Below are positions 26,111 through 35,259 of a stretch of DNA of 64,000 nucleotides, one piece after another. Under the pieces are notes generated by a model. It made no database searches, was not told where the DNA came from, and saw only the letters and a list, made by a program, of their open reading frames with translations. Numbering within the stretch: the stretch's first letter is position 1; every line of letters begins with the position of its first letter. The DNA comes from an uncultured Lachnospiraceae bacterium. Its GTDB lineage: Bacteria > Bacillota > Clostridia > Lachnospirales > Lachnospiraceae. The translations under genes and the position numbers were made by a program. The stretch covers positions 1-64,000 of the forward strand of contig CACWKX010000011.1 in the NCBI GenBank assembly GCA_902761585.1, in the 5' to 3' direction.

Positions 26111-26326
26111 CCTTCCTCCTGATGTGACTGCTGCCGCCGCTCCTTCCGGGGCCGCCGGCTATCGCACAATTCTGTCCACGGTGCGCTCTCCTGAGGCCGG
26201 GACATATGATGAGCACAGACAGCCCGAACACTCAGACGGCCATGCAGCTGAAATTCATTCTGCCAAATACAGGTTTGAAACTGATGTATGTATGCGCAAA
26301 TTGTGTCTTCTGTGCTGTTGCTCATC
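26111..26326 (-). promoter_or_regulatory. Structured 5' leader of ppdK, candidate cis-regulatory RNA
   Basis: Transcription from the promoter at 26333-26361 gives a leader of about 220 nt. Its 5' end (TGATGAGCA, 26327-26319) pairs with TGCTCATCA (26215-26207), extended by CAG/CTG after one bulged A. Downstream, CCGGC (26200-26196) pairs with GCCGG (26159-26155) around an inner stem CGCAC (26185-26181) with GTGCG (26167-26163). I do not recognise it as a known riboswitch class. Confidence 0.45.
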
Positions 26327-26332
26327 AGGCAT

Positions 26333-26361
26333 ATTATACAATTATGGTTTGTTTTTGTCTA
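26333..26361 (-). promoter_or_regulatory. Promoter of ppdK
   Basis: Minus strand: TAGACA (26361-26356), a 17-nt spacer, then a perfect TATAAT (26338-26333). It is placed between the glyS terminator and the ppdK leader. Confidence 0.75.
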
Positions 26362-26397
26362 TTCATATCATCATATTTGACAATGTTTGAAAAATTG

Positions 26398-26432
26398 AAA
26401 CAAAAGAGCCGGAGGTCTCTCTCCGGCTCTTT
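26398..26432 (-). terminator. Rho-independent terminator of glyS
   Basis: A perfect 12-bp stem AAAGAGCCGGAG/CTCCGGCTCTTT (26432-26421 with 26414-26403) with a 6-nt loop, followed on the minus strand by TTTTGTTTC. It lies 28 bp past the glyS stop codon. Confidence 0.88.
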
Positions 26433-26459
26433 CATATCTCCGTATTCAGATGCCCTCTG

Positions 26460-27854
26460 TCAGAAGTCAAACTTACCGTCGAACCAGGATTCCAGCTCAC
26501 TGATCGGCACCCGGACCTGCTCCATGCTGTCCCGGTCACGGATCGTGACGGACTGGTCCGTCTCGGAATCGAAATCGTATGTGATGCAGAACGGCGTTCC
26601 GATCTCATCCTGTCTTCTGTAACGCTTTCCGATCGCTCCGCGGTCATCAAACTCGCAGTTGTACTTCTTTGCCAGCTGATCACGAAGCTTCATCGCCGGT
26701 TCGGAAAGCTTCTTGGAAAGCGGAAGCACACCAATCTTAACCGGAGCCAGCGCCGGATGGAAATGAAGAACCGTTCTCACATCGTTCTTCTCCGCATCGA
26801 GCACTTCCTCATCATACGCCGCGCAGAGAAATGCCAGAACAACACGGTCTGCACCAAGGGACGGTTCGATGACATACGGCAGGTACTTCTTGCCGCTCTT
26901 CTCATCAAAATAGGTCATATCCTGGCCGGAAACCTCCTGGTGACGGCCAAGGTCATAATCGGTTCTGTCTGCGATGCCCCACAGCTCACCCCAGCCGAAC
27001 GGGAACAGGAACTCGATGTCGGTTGTTCCCTTTGAGTAGAAGGCCAGCTCTGCCTTGTCATGATCGCGCAGGCGAAGCTCGTCCTCCGGGATTCCGAGGG
27101 TGGTCAGCCAGTTCTTGCAGAAAGATCTCCAGTACTCAAACCATTCCAGATCCGTCCCTGGTTCACAGAAAAACTCCATCTCCATCTGCTCAAACTCACG
27201 GGTACGGAATGTAAAGTTACCTGGCGTAATTTCATTTCTGAAAGACTTCCCGATCTGGCCGATGCCGAACGGGATCTTCTTTCTGGAAGTCCGCTGAACA
27301 TTCTTGAAGTTGACGAAGATTCCCTGGGCTGTCTCCGGACGCAGATAGACCGTATTCTTCGCATCCTCCGTCACACCCTGGAATGTCTTGAACATCAGGT
27401 TGAACTGGCGGATGTCTGTGAAATTGTGCTTGCCGCAGGACGGGCAAGGGATATTGTGGTCATCGATGAACTGCTTCATCTCCGCCTGGCTCATTGCGTC
27501 CACACTCTTCTGAAGCGTGATGCCTTCTTTTTTGCAGAAATCCTCGATCAGCTGATCCGCGCGGAAACGCTCGTGGCATTCCTTGCAGTCCATCAGCGGA
27601 TCAGAGAAACCGCCAAGATGACCGGACGCCACCCAGGTCTGGGGATTCATCAGAATCGCACAGTCGACACCAACGTTGTACTCGCTCTCCTGGATGAACT
27701 TTCTCCACCAGGCTCTCTTGACATTGTTTTTGAGCTCAACCCCGAGGTTTCCGTAATCCCAGGTGTTTGCCAGTCCGCCGTAAATCTCAGAGCCCGGATA
27801 AACAAAGCCTCTGTTTTTTGCCAGTGCAACGATTTTGTCCATCGTCTTTTCCAT
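26460..27854 (-). CDS. glyS: Glycyl-tRNA synthetase, dimeric single-chain type
   Basis: Class II aminoacyl-tRNA synthetase charging tRNA-Gly, 464 residues from the ATG at 27854 with AAGGAG 9 nt upstream. A longer in-frame start would run into the lipoprotein gene. Visible family blocks: [19 protein letters not shown] opening ([15 protein letters not shown]), [25 protein letters not shown] (motif 2 region), [13 protein letters not shown] and [10 protein letters not shown] (motif 3). C-terminal anticodon-binding domain with [11 protein letters not shown]. The 58-bp gap to the upstream gene has no room for a T-box leader, so regulation must come from the upstream operon. Confidence 0.96.
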   Translation of the reverse strand: MEKTMDKIVALAKNRGFVYPGSEIYGGLANTWDYGNLGVELKNNVKRAWWRKFIQESEYNVGVDCAILMNPQTWVASGHLGGFSDPLMDCKECHERFRADQLIEDFCKKEGITLQKSVDAMSQAEMKQFIDDHNIPCPSCGKHNFTDIRQFNLMFKTFQGVTEDAKNTVYLRPETAQGIFVNFKNVQRTSRKKIPFGIGQIGKSFRNEITPGNFTFRTREFEQMEMEFFCEPGTDLEWFEYWRSFCKNWLTTLGIPEDELRLRDHDKAELAFYSKGTTDIEFLFPFGWGELWGIADRTDYDLGRHQEVSGQDMTYFDEKSGKKYLPYVIEPSLGADRVVLAFLCAAYDEEVLDAEKNDVRTVLHFHPALAPVKIGVLPLSKKLSEPAMKLRDQLAKKYNCEFDDRGAIGKRYRRQDEIGTPFCITYDFDSETDQSVTIRDRDSMEQVRVPISELESWFDGKFDF

Positions 27855-27912
27855 CGTCTTGTGCTCCTTATCGTTGGTTTTATAATTCCCGGAAACCCGG
27901 AAAAGAAGCCGT

Positions 27913-28674
27913 TCAGGTAGACTGCTCGGCATCTTTCTCATAAATGATGTACATCAGCTGCTGCGTCTTTGCCGCCGGCTCTGCTTCCTCTGTCTCGCTC
28001 TCCGTCCCATAGTAGACTGCATTTGACGGCAGGACAAGACCGGTTTCGGATGCCGCATCTGTCTCCTCCTGCTGCTTCGGCTGCGCGACATGAGAATTGA
28101 CCAGCTCCGCATTCTCGCTCAGATACCGGATCTGCCCGGGAACCTGGACAACATGATCAGCCACCGTCACCGCAGCGCTGTACTCCTTATGAGAGAGCGC
28201 TTCATCCGACGAAACGCCCTGATCTGTAAGGTTTGAACCGTTCGCCTTCAAAAACGTATCCGGAAATGTAATTCCGCTCATCTGAACGTCCAGCATCGGG
28301 CCATCCGCAAATGAAACCTGGTTGTAGGATGCGTAGTCCTCCGGTGTCCGGTACACAAGCGTCAGGGCAATCTTCCCATTCTCAGCAGAGTAAGCCGGTA
28401 CGCTGATCGCATGGTCTCCATGTTCTGCGTTGTAGGACTTGACCGACCGTGCAACCAGATCCTGCAGCTCATCTGCATTGTAATAATTCTGATCCAGCGT
28501 GTCGAAGATGGACTCCGTCACGCTCCCACCTGCCGATATCTGAAGAGAAGTCTGCGTTGGCGTCCAGTCCTTCCAGTCATCCCGCCCCACAACCTGATCC
28601 AGCACGCTGCATCCAGTCACGGCTAATGTCACACCCAGCACAAGAGCGCCTGCCATCAGGCCTTTTGCTTTCAT
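27913..28674 (-). CDS. Lipoprotein of unknown function
   Basis: 253 residues with a lipoprotein signal peptide and lipobox VTGC (about residue 22), so it is anchored to the outer face of the membrane. The mature part is acidic with no domain I recognise. The C-terminal third is rich in Glu, Thr and Ala and is probably disordered. It lies between era and glyS, a place where such a gene is not usual, and probably belongs to the same minus-strand transcript. Could be a lineage-specific envelope protein. Confidence 0.7.
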   Translation of the reverse strand: MKAKGLMAGALVLGVTLAVTGCSVLDQVVGRDDWKDWTPTQTSLQISAGGSVTESIFDTLDQNYYNADELQDLVARSVKSYNAEHGDHAISVPAYSAENGKIALTLVYRTPEDYASYNQVSFADGPMLDVQMSGITFPDTFLKANGSNLTDQGVSSDEALSHKEYSAAVTVADHVVQVPGQIRYLSENAELVNSHVAQPKQQEETDAASETGLVLPSNAVYYGTESETEEAEPAAKTQQLMYIIYEKDAEQST

Positions 28675-28741
28675 TCACAGACTCCTTCCCTGAATAGTCT
28701 TCTGCATTATACAGTGCGGCGATTAAATTTTCAACAAAGCA

Positions 28742-29698
28742 TCAGGATTTCAGACTCGACTTGTCATATCCCAGATTCTTCAGAATCAGCGGATTGTCCC
28801 GCCAGTCCTTCCTCACTTTCACAAACAGCTTCAAATTGACCTGTGCCCCGACCATGTCCTCGATTGCAGTCCTGGCTCCTGTACCGATCCGCTTCAGCAT
28901 CGAGCCGCCTTTTCCGATAATCATCCCTTTGTGAGATTCCTTCTCTGTAATCACGGCTGCCTCGATATCCCAGATCGTGTCCGGATTCTCATAGACCTTC
29001 TCCGGATCCTTTGGGGCGCTTCTGCGTGTCCGCTCCTTCATGGACAGAATCTGAACGGCGATGCCATGCGGGACCTCATCACTCAGGCATCTCAGTGCCT
29101 TCTCCCGGATCATTTCCGCGGCGATCTGCCGCATCGTCTGATCTGTGACCTCATCCTCGTCAAAGTACTTCGGGCCCTCCGGAAGATGCCGGAATATCTC
29201 CTCCAGCAGGGAATCCAGATTCATGTTCTTCATCGCGGAGACCGGAATAATCTCCTCGAATGGATAGAGCTTCCTGTACTTTTCCATAAAGGCGGCAAGA
29301 TCCTTTTTCTCAACCGTGTCAATCTTGTTCATGACCAGAATCACCGGCCTGCGGACGGCTTTCAGCTTTCCGGCGATGTACCGCTCACCCTCCCCGGAAA
29401 AATCACTTGCCTCCACCAGCCAGAGGATGACATCTGCCTCCGTCAGCGTCTGAAGTGCCACGTCATCCATGAACTCGCCGAGCCGGTTCTTTGCGCGGTG
29501 AATACCCGGCGTATCCAGAAAGACAATTTGGCCGGTTTCGGACGTATAGATCGTCCGGATCTGATTGCGGGTTGTCTGCGGCTTTCCGGATGTGATCGCA
29601 ATTTTCTGCCCGACCAGATGGTTCATCAGCGTGGACTTTCCGACATTCGGTCTTCCAACAATCGCCACAAATCCTGACCGGAACTTTTTTTCTGCCAT
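28742..29698 (-). CDS. era: GTPase Era, ribosome assembly
   Basis: 318 residues from the ATG at 29698; GGAGG lies 5 nt upstream, inside a slightly longer frame. GTPase motifs: GRPNVGKST (G1), FLDTPGIH (G3) and MNKIDTV (G4). A C-terminal KH domain carries MIIGKGGSMLKRIG. Era binds the 3' end of 16S rRNA and helps mature the small subunit. It starts 14 bp after recO, a conserved Firmicute pairing. Confidence 0.97.
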   Translation of the reverse strand: MAEKKFRSGFVAIVGRPNVGKSTLMNHLVGQKIAITSGKPQTTRNQIRTIYTSETGQIVFLDTPGIHRAKNRLGEFMDDVALQTLTEADVILWLVEASDFSGEGERYIAGKLKAVRRPVILVMNKIDTVEKKDLAAFMEKYRKLYPFEEIIPVSAMKNMNLDSLLEEIFRHLPEGPKYFDEDEVTDQTMRQIAAEMIREKALRCLSDEVPHGIAVQILSMKERTRRSAPKDPEKVYENPDTIWDIEAAVITEKESHKGMIIGKGGSMLKRIGTGARTAIEDMVGAQVNLKLFVKVRKDWRDNPLILKNLGYDKSSLKS

Positions 29699-29711
29699 GA
29701 GGCCCTCCATC

Positions 29712-30371
29712 TTAATGAATGTTCGTCACAGAATCCAGAATCCCGAGGGAATGGAATGTCCTGTCAATCAGCTTTCCCCTGATTTTATCCTGCTTTTTCT
29801 CAATCTCCCCCAGGACCTCATCAGAGACTCTGAAAGCAAAGAGCCTCGAAAGAGGCGCTGAGATCATGTACCAGAACGCATATCGGGCACCCTTTGAGAG
29901 GCTCTCATCCTTCACCACATCCTGCGGGAACTCTCCTCCCTGCACCATCAGACGGACTTCATAGGCGTAGCGCACCGCCCGGTTGTCAAGCGCCGGATTC
30001 TCCAGTGCAAGGAGCGCCGCATACAGAAGGTTCAGCATCTGCGTCCCGTCCATGTTTTCCTGCGCATAATACGCAGCGAACTCCATGAAGTAGAAGCCGT
30101 AGTAAGCCCCTTCAAAGTCCGTCTTCAGTTCATCAAAGTAGTTCGTGATGTCTGCTCCGACACAGGTGTACGCACTCCTGCCCTCGTACAGATGAAAGGT
30201 TCCGAAGGAAAACGGGACGGTTGCCGCAAGCAGACTGCTGTTTGGTTTTCGTGCAGATCGCGCAAAGGCAGTGATTTTCCCACGCTCTTTTGTCAGCAGA
30301 ACGATCCGCCTGTCATATTCCCCGGATGGTGCCGCGAGGAGCACCATCCCCTGAAGATCTATTCCGCTCAT
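29712..30371 (-). CDS. recO: DNA repair protein RecO
   Basis: Mediator that loads RecA on single-stranded DNA with RecR. 219 residues, shorter than the usual 240-260. The N-terminal OB fold is clear (GMVLLAAPSGEYDRRIVLLT, GKITAFARSARKPNS). The C-terminal helical part lacks the CxxC zinc site found in Bacillus RecO. I recall this absence in related Clostridia as well, so it need not mean loss of function. ATG with GGAGG upstream. Confidence 0.9.
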   Translation of the reverse strand: MSGIDLQGMVLLAAPSGEYDRRIVLLTKERGKITAFARSARKPNSSLLAATVPFSFGTFHLYEGRSAYTCVGADITNYFDELKTDFEGAYYGFYFMEFAAYYAQENMDGTQMLNLLYAALLALENPALDNRAVRYAYEVRLMVQGGEFPQDVVKDESLSKGARYAFWYMISAPLSRLFAFRVSDEVLGEIEKKQDKIRGKLIDRTFHSLGILDSVTNIH

Positions 30372-30457
30372 GTTCCTCCGCTATCCCGCGCCGGTCTGCA
30401 GGCTCAGCAGATACCCCCAGCCTCAGATCAGACTCTGTCAGGGCCGCCTCCGGCATT

Positions 30458-33400
30458 TCACGAAAGCGTCTCCGTGCTGTTGAAAAGCGCCCTGCTCTCG
30501 TCAATCTTGCTCTCGGACCCGATCACGCACAGCGCTCCTCCGGAGAGAGCGTCCCGCATCAGCGGCGCCAGTGCCCGGATATCCGACGGCTGTGCGGCCA
30601 GAACTTCATTTCTCTCCTGCTGCACCTGTTCATATGTCAGCCCGGATATGAGCGCGTTCATGGAACGGATTCCGGCGATCCGCGGGGTCAGCGGTGTGTC
30701 AAAATCCGATATGGTTCCGATCACATACTTTGTCATATCACGCTCTGTCGCATCGAACGTCTCCAGGTATTCCGGGATTCCCTCATAGATGCGGAGCGTA
30801 TTGCGCAGGTGCGGATCTCTGTAGGAATAGAAAACCGCTGTCCCGCTCCTGGTGAAGGAGCCGCCGCAGCCATACGCACCGCCCACGACTCTCAGATTCT
30901 GCCACAGGTAGTCGTAGTTCATGATCACCTTCAGAACACTGAGCGCCCCGGTTGCCTTGTCTGCCGGAAAGCGTCCGCCCTCGGCCACGTACTGAATTTT
31001 CCCGGGTGTCCGAAAGCCCTCATTCTTCTTCACCGTCTCAAATCCTGTCAGATAGCCGAGCGGCCTGCCCTGGCCATCCGGCTTTCCGGTGAATTTTCCA
31101 TCCTTGAGCTGCCCGGACAGTTTCCGCAGTCCTGCCAGAATCTGACTTGTATAGATGCTGCTTCCGGTATAGCTCGTCAGCAGCCTGTCATATTGCAGGA
31201 TGCCCGCCAACAGCCGTTCCAGTGTCCTGCAAAGCTCCTCATAACGCTCGTCAAAATGCTCTTCCAGGTCACAGACAACATGGTAAAGGCTGATGCCGCC
31301 GATCCCGTCGTTGAAAACGCCTGCAGGCGAAAAATAGGAAAGACATCTCTGCGCCGCCGTCGCATGTCCCGATGAAGTCAGCTGGACAGACAGGCGGGAC
31401 CGGAGCTTCTGAATGATTTCACGCATCCGTTTCCGGTCGCTGAACTTCGATGTCAGAAGAATCTCGCCCGTTATTTCGAGTGCAAAATCGATCTCAGCCG
31501 GAAGGGTGGCAATCTGCATGCCAAATGCCCCCTTGATCAGGTCTGCATCAACCGGATCTGTGAACAGCGAAATCCCCGGCGTGACGCCGCCCGTTCTCCG
31601 TCCGATTTCCGTCGCCAGCTCCCGGTAGGTATAGTGCTCTGTATCAACCTCACCCAGCACATTTCGAAGGATCCCGAGATATGGAAGATCCTCCTGCGCG
31701 ATCCCGGTCAGATCAAACAGAACCGTGACATACACAATCCCATTCGTCTGATAATCATGGCGGATAAGCCGGATGCCGTCTCTGCTCTCATCGATGTTGG
31801 AGAATGGACGGGCACTTCTGCCCAGATCCGACCTCCTCAGAATCGGAATTTTCTCCAGCTCCTCCTGGGTCGAGGGTGTCTCCTGGAACCGTCTGAGCTC
31901 CTTCGTTCCCCGGATCAGGTCCTCTATCTGATCCCCGGACAATGAAGCCTTCAGTTCCGCGAGCTTTTTCTCCGTCGCTTCCTCCACCTTCTGCGTCAGT
32001 CCGCGCTCAGGCTTCATCGAGACATAGCTGGTATGCGGATTATCCATCAGATACTTCCGGATCAGCTCTTCAAAATAGCCGGTCCCGATCCGCTCACGCA
32101 GCGCTTTGAAAACCGACTGCTGCCTGAGATACTCAAACGGCTTCTCCTCATCATACAGCCAGCTGTCAAAGACATTGATCGAGTAGATGAGTCCCTTCGG
32201 GAATCCGCCATAGTCCGCCTCGCGGTAACGAAACTCCATGGAATTGATCGATGCCTCGATCTCCTTCGGACTCAGGCCCTTCTCCGAAATCGTCTCCAGT
32301 GTGCTGGCTATGATCTCCTCAAAGCGTATGCTGTCGGACTCATCGGCATTCTTCGCGGTGACGGAAAAGACAGGCTGACGGATTGAGGAGTCGAAGGAAC
32401 CGTAGACATCCGTTCCGATCCCTGCGTCCAGAAGCGCCATTTTCAGCGGAGCGCCCGGCGTCTCCAGAAGAACATCCTCCAGGACATCCATCGCGACGCA
32501 GAGCATGGAGTCGGTGCTCTGGCCGATCACCGTGTTGCGCGTCAGGTAGGTGTGCTTTTCCAGCGGCTCCTGTGCCCCGACCGGATATGCCTCTGTCAGA
32601 TGGATGGGTGCCGGGAACGGTTTTTGGAGCTTTACCTCCGACGATACGCTTGTCCGCTCAAAGCGGGATAGATAGGCCTCGTCCAGATACTTCAGTCTTT
32701 CCTCAAAGTCCATGTCGCCGTACAGGTAGATGTACGAGTTGGACGGATGATAATACGTCCTGTGGAAATTCAGGAACTGCTCATATGTGAGCTCCGGTAT
32801 ATGCTCCGGCATACCGCCTGAATCCACTCCGTAGGTCGTGTCCGGGAAGAGGGAGTTCATGACAAGCCGGTCGCAGACATCATCCGGCGACGAGTAGGCA
32901 CCCTTCATCTCATTGTAGACAACCCCGTTGCAGACGATCGGATCCTCCGGCTTTTCGATCTGGAAGCTCCAGCCCTCCTGCCGGAAGATGTTCTCGTTTT
33001 TATAAATATTCGGATAGAATACAGCATCCAGGTAGACATCCATCAGATTCTTGAAGTCGGTGTCATTTGTGCTCGCCACCGGAAACATCGTCTTGTCCGG
33101 ATAGGTCATCGCATTCAGAAAGGTATTCATGGACCCCTTCACGAGCTCGACAAACGGATCCTTTGACGGATATTTCCGGCTTCCGCACAGGACCGTGTGC
33201 TCAATGATGTGTGCCTCCCCGCAGGAATCCTCCGGCGTTGTGCGGAACACGATGTTAAAGACCTTGTTGTCATCGCTGTTTGCGATGAGCATGATCCGCG
33301 CACCGCTTTTTATATGCTCAAGGATATACCCCTCCGATCCGATATCGGAGAGAATTTCCTTTCTGATTAATCGATATGTATCTGGAATCTGGAACCTCAT
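30458..33400 (-). CDS. M16C-family zinc metalloprotease (presequence protease-like)
   Basis: 980 residues, the length of the PreP/falcilysin-like M16C family: four related domains in one chain forming a closed chamber that degrades peptides. The inverted zinc motif HIIEH lies within AHIIEHTVLCGSRKYPSKDP near residue 65, and the R/Y active-site pair of the family is expected in the second half (TKYVIGTISDFDTPL). No signal peptide, so cytoplasmic peptide turnover is likely. Located upstream of recO on the same strand. Confidence 0.92.
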   Translation of the reverse strand: MRFQIPDTYRLIRKEILSDIGSEGYILEHIKSGARIMLIANSDDNKVFNIVFRTTPEDSCGEAHIIEHTVLCGSRKYPSKDPFVELVKGSMNTFLNAMTYPDKTMFPVASTNDTDFKNLMDVYLDAVFYPNIYKNENIFRQEGWSFQIEKPEDPIVCNGVVYNEMKGAYSSPDDVCDRLVMNSLFPDTTYGVDSGGMPEHIPELTYEQFLNFHRTYYHPSNSYIYLYGDMDFEERLKYLDEAYLSRFERTSVSSEVKLQKPFPAPIHLTEAYPVGAQEPLEKHTYLTRNTVIGQSTDSMLCVAMDVLEDVLLETPGAPLKMALLDAGIGTDVYGSFDSSIRQPVFSVTAKNADESDSIRFEEIIASTLETISEKGLSPKEIEASINSMEFRYREADYGGFPKGLIYSINVFDSWLYDEEKPFEYLRQQSVFKALRERIGTGYFEELIRKYLMDNPHTSYVSMKPERGLTQKVEEATEKKLAELKASLSGDQIEDLIRGTKELRRFQETPSTQEELEKIPILRRSDLGRSARPFSNIDESRDGIRLIRHDYQTNGIVYVTVLFDLTGIAQEDLPYLGILRNVLGEVDTEHYTYRELATEIGRRTGGVTPGISLFTDPVDADLIKGAFGMQIATLPAEIDFALEITGEILLTSKFSDRKRMREIIQKLRSRLSVQLTSSGHATAAQRCLSYFSPAGVFNDGIGGISLYHVVCDLEEHFDERYEELCRTLERLLAGILQYDRLLTSYTGSSIYTSQILAGLRKLSGQLKDGKFTGKPDGQGRPLGYLTGFETVKKNEGFRTPGKIQYVAEGGRFPADKATGALSVLKVIMNYDYLWQNLRVVGGAYGCGGSFTRSGTAVFYSYRDPHLRNTLRIYEGIPEYLETFDATERDMTKYVIGTISDFDTPLTPRIAGIRSMNALISGLTYEQVQQERNEVLAAQPSDIRALAPLMRDALSGGALCVIGSESKIDESRALFNSTETLS

Positions 33401-33483
33401 CTGATCTTTTTAGTCCTTTCTAAAGTGTCATTTGTGCCGCTTCTGATGATTCAACCTGCCGCAGTCTGGAGTCTGCTTCCTGC

Positions 33484-34176
33484 TTATCGTCTCCTGCCCC
33501 TTGCCCTGGACCTGGCGATCCGGTCTCTGAGCTTCCTGCTTCTCCTGTGCGCTTTTCCAAACAAAATCGCCGCACCGATCACAAGCACAACAGCGATCAC
33601 AATCACGCACTGAAGGAAGAATGTATCCGGAAGGATCAGAATCACCGGATCACTGGCAGGATCAAAAATCCAGTAATTGTTTCTGAATAAAATCTTGTGG
33701 AAGGTAAGAAAGACTTTGTTCCAGTTCATATAAGCCAGCCCTCCGAGGAGAGCCGGAATAAGGATGGTCAGGGTACCGGCAGCCCTGAGGTACCGGTATC
33801 TCAGGCTGTGCCTGTGTACGACCGCGGAGAGGATCGTCAGCAAACCACTCACAGCACAGATCATCTGCACTGCATCAAAAATCCGCTTGCAGTCAGCAAA
33901 ATGGATCTTTCCGCCCTGTGACATCGCAAAGTCCGGCAGCGACAGAACCGGTGTGCGGTTCCACAGGTACATATAGGAAATCATTGTGTGGTAATTCTTC
34001 CGGATGACCTCCGCACTTCTCCCGGAAGCCTTCTCCAGCCCCATCAGACGGATATCCGCCCAGTACAGCGGCTCCATGTAGAGGGTAAAGACAACCGAGA
34101 AGCTGATCAGGAACAATGTCAGAATCAGTGTCCAGAACAGACCCTTCAGAAATGTCGCTTTGCGTTCTTGTCTCAT
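33484..34176 (-). CDS. TIGR01906-family integral membrane protein
   Basis: 230 residues with about four membrane segments (near 12-32, 108-125, 135-150 and 188-206) and an external loop between the first two containing YLWNRTPVLSLPDFAMSQGGKIHFADC. This fits the TIGR01906/DUF1461 family of unknown function that is common in Clostridia. The C-terminus is very basic (RRSRKLRDRIARSRARGRRR) and faces the cytoplasm. It follows yitT by 17 bp and is probably co-transcribed with it. Confidence 0.8.
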   Translation of the reverse strand: MRQERKATFLKGLFWTLILTLFLISFSVVFTLYMEPLYWADIRLMGLEKASGRSAEVIRKNYHTMISYMYLWNRTPVLSLPDFAMSQGGKIHFADCKRIFDAVQMICAVSGLLTILSAVVHRHSLRYRYLRAAGTLTILIPALLGGLAYMNWNKVFLTFHKILFRNNYWIFDPASDPVILILPDTFFLQCVIVIAVVLVIGAAILFGKAHRRSRKLRDRIARSRARGRRR

Positions 34177-34193
34177 ATCCTTCTCTTCCCCGG

Positions 34194-35069
34194 TCAGTCG
34201 TTTGGCTTGATATAGAATCGGCCGGATACCTGGTCGGTCTTGATGACATTGATGAAGGCTGCCGGGTCGACCTCCTTCAGATCCTTCAGAACCATCTTCA
34301 GCTCAGGCGTCGAGATGACCGAATAGATCATGGTGCGCTCCTGCTTCCGGTAGGTACCGAAGACATGCATCTCCGTCACGCCATGCCGGACGTCCGAATT
34401 CAGACAACGGACCACCTCGTCCGGCTTATCCGTCACTATGAAGAGCGTGTTCTTTTTATAGCGGTTATTCAGCACATGGATGACCTGGGTTGAAGCGAAC
34501 TGGAAGATAATCGAATACAGCGCCTTGTCCCAGCCGAACAGCAGGCCGGCACAGCACAGAATCACCGCATTAAAGCCCAGGACATAATTGAACCCGTCCA
34601 TCGAGTACCTCTCAGACAGGTAGATGGCCACGAAGTCCGTTCCGCCTGTCGTTGCTCCGGCCAGGAGCGCCATCGAGATCGCGGCCCCGTTGATAATCCC
34701 TCCAAAGATGGAAATCAGAAGGGTATCATAGGTAATCGTCGTCGTCGGCAGGATTTCCGTCAGGATTGTGACAACGCCGATTGTGATGCAGGAATAGGCT
34801 GTGAACTTTTTCCCGATCTTCCGGACTGCCAGCAGGATCGGAAATGTATTCAGGGCAAGATACAATCGGCCATAGGGAACATCCATCCCGAAGAACCGCT
34901 GAAAAATCCCCTGCACCAGCACCGTCAGCCCTGCGATGCCGCCTGGCAGAAGCCCGCCCGTATGTACGAACGTCCTCAGGTTCACCGCCATCACAGTTCC
35001 CGCAGCAATACAGACTAAAATCCGCTGCACGTCCTTGATTGTAAAAAAACGTTCCTCTTTCGCCTTCAC
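34194..35069 (-). CDS. YitT-family membrane protein with DUF2179 domain
   Basis: About 291 residues. Start set at GTG 35069, because the upstream TTG (35081) is directly next to the AGAAGG site with no spacing. The N-terminal part has five or so membrane segments with the family block TGGLLPGGIAGL and GATTGGTDFVA. The C-terminal cytoplasmic DUF2179 domain has NKRYKKNTLF-like (NNRYKKNTLFIVT) and MIYSVISTPEL. Function of YitT proteins is not established. Own promoter at 35104-35132. Confidence 0.85.
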   Translation of the reverse strand: MKAKEERFFTIKDVQRILVCIAAGTVMAVNLRTFVHTGGLLPGGIAGLTVLVQGIFQRFFGMDVPYGRLYLALNTFPILLAVRKIGKKFTAYSCITIGVVTILTEILPTTTITYDTLLISIFGGIINGAAISMALLAGATTGGTDFVAIYLSERYSMDGFNYVLGFNAVILCCAGLLFGWDKALYSIIFQFASTQVIHVLNNRYKKNTLFIVTDKPDEVVRCLNSDVRHGVTEMHVFGTYRKQERTMIYSVISTPELKMVLKDLKEVDPAAFINVIKTDQVSGRFYIKPND

Positions 35070-35103
35070 AGACCAGCCCAACCTTCTCTACTGAAATAGA
35101 TTC

Positions 35104-35132
35104 ATTATAGCAAAACACCTCCCGCACGGCAA
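35104..35132 (-). promoter_or_regulatory. Promoter of the yitT gene
   Basis: Minus strand: TTGCCG (35132-35127), a 17-nt spacer, then a perfect TATAAT (35109-35104). It starts the minus-strand run towards the TIGR01906 gene and the M16C protease. Confidence 0.7.
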
Positions 35133-35137
35133 CGACG

Positions 35138-35185
35138 GAAACAGCGAGGAGGGCTCCGGTTTTCCGGCGCCCTCCTCGCTGTTTC
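35138..35185 (-). terminator. Long hairpin terminator after the GH31 gene
   Basis: A perfect 17-bp stem (35138-35154 with 35169-35185; core AGCGAGGAGGGC), and the loop itself contains CCGG-TTTT-CCGG, so the helix can extend. It lies 75 bp past the GH31 stop. The T-tract behind it is poor (TTTCC is inside the arm), so it may act as a transcript-end stabiliser or be only partly efficient. Confidence 0.6.
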
Positions 35186-35259
35186 CTGTCATGATGATCT
35201 TCAGCTGCCTTCTGTCATGACTGCAGGAAGCTTTCGGATCCGCTTTTGATGCATTTCCA

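Noticed and set aside
27855..27912. T-box leader for glyS
   Set aside because: Only 58 bp separate glyS from the upstream stop codon, too little for a T-box, and no GGTGG-type antiterminator motif is seen.
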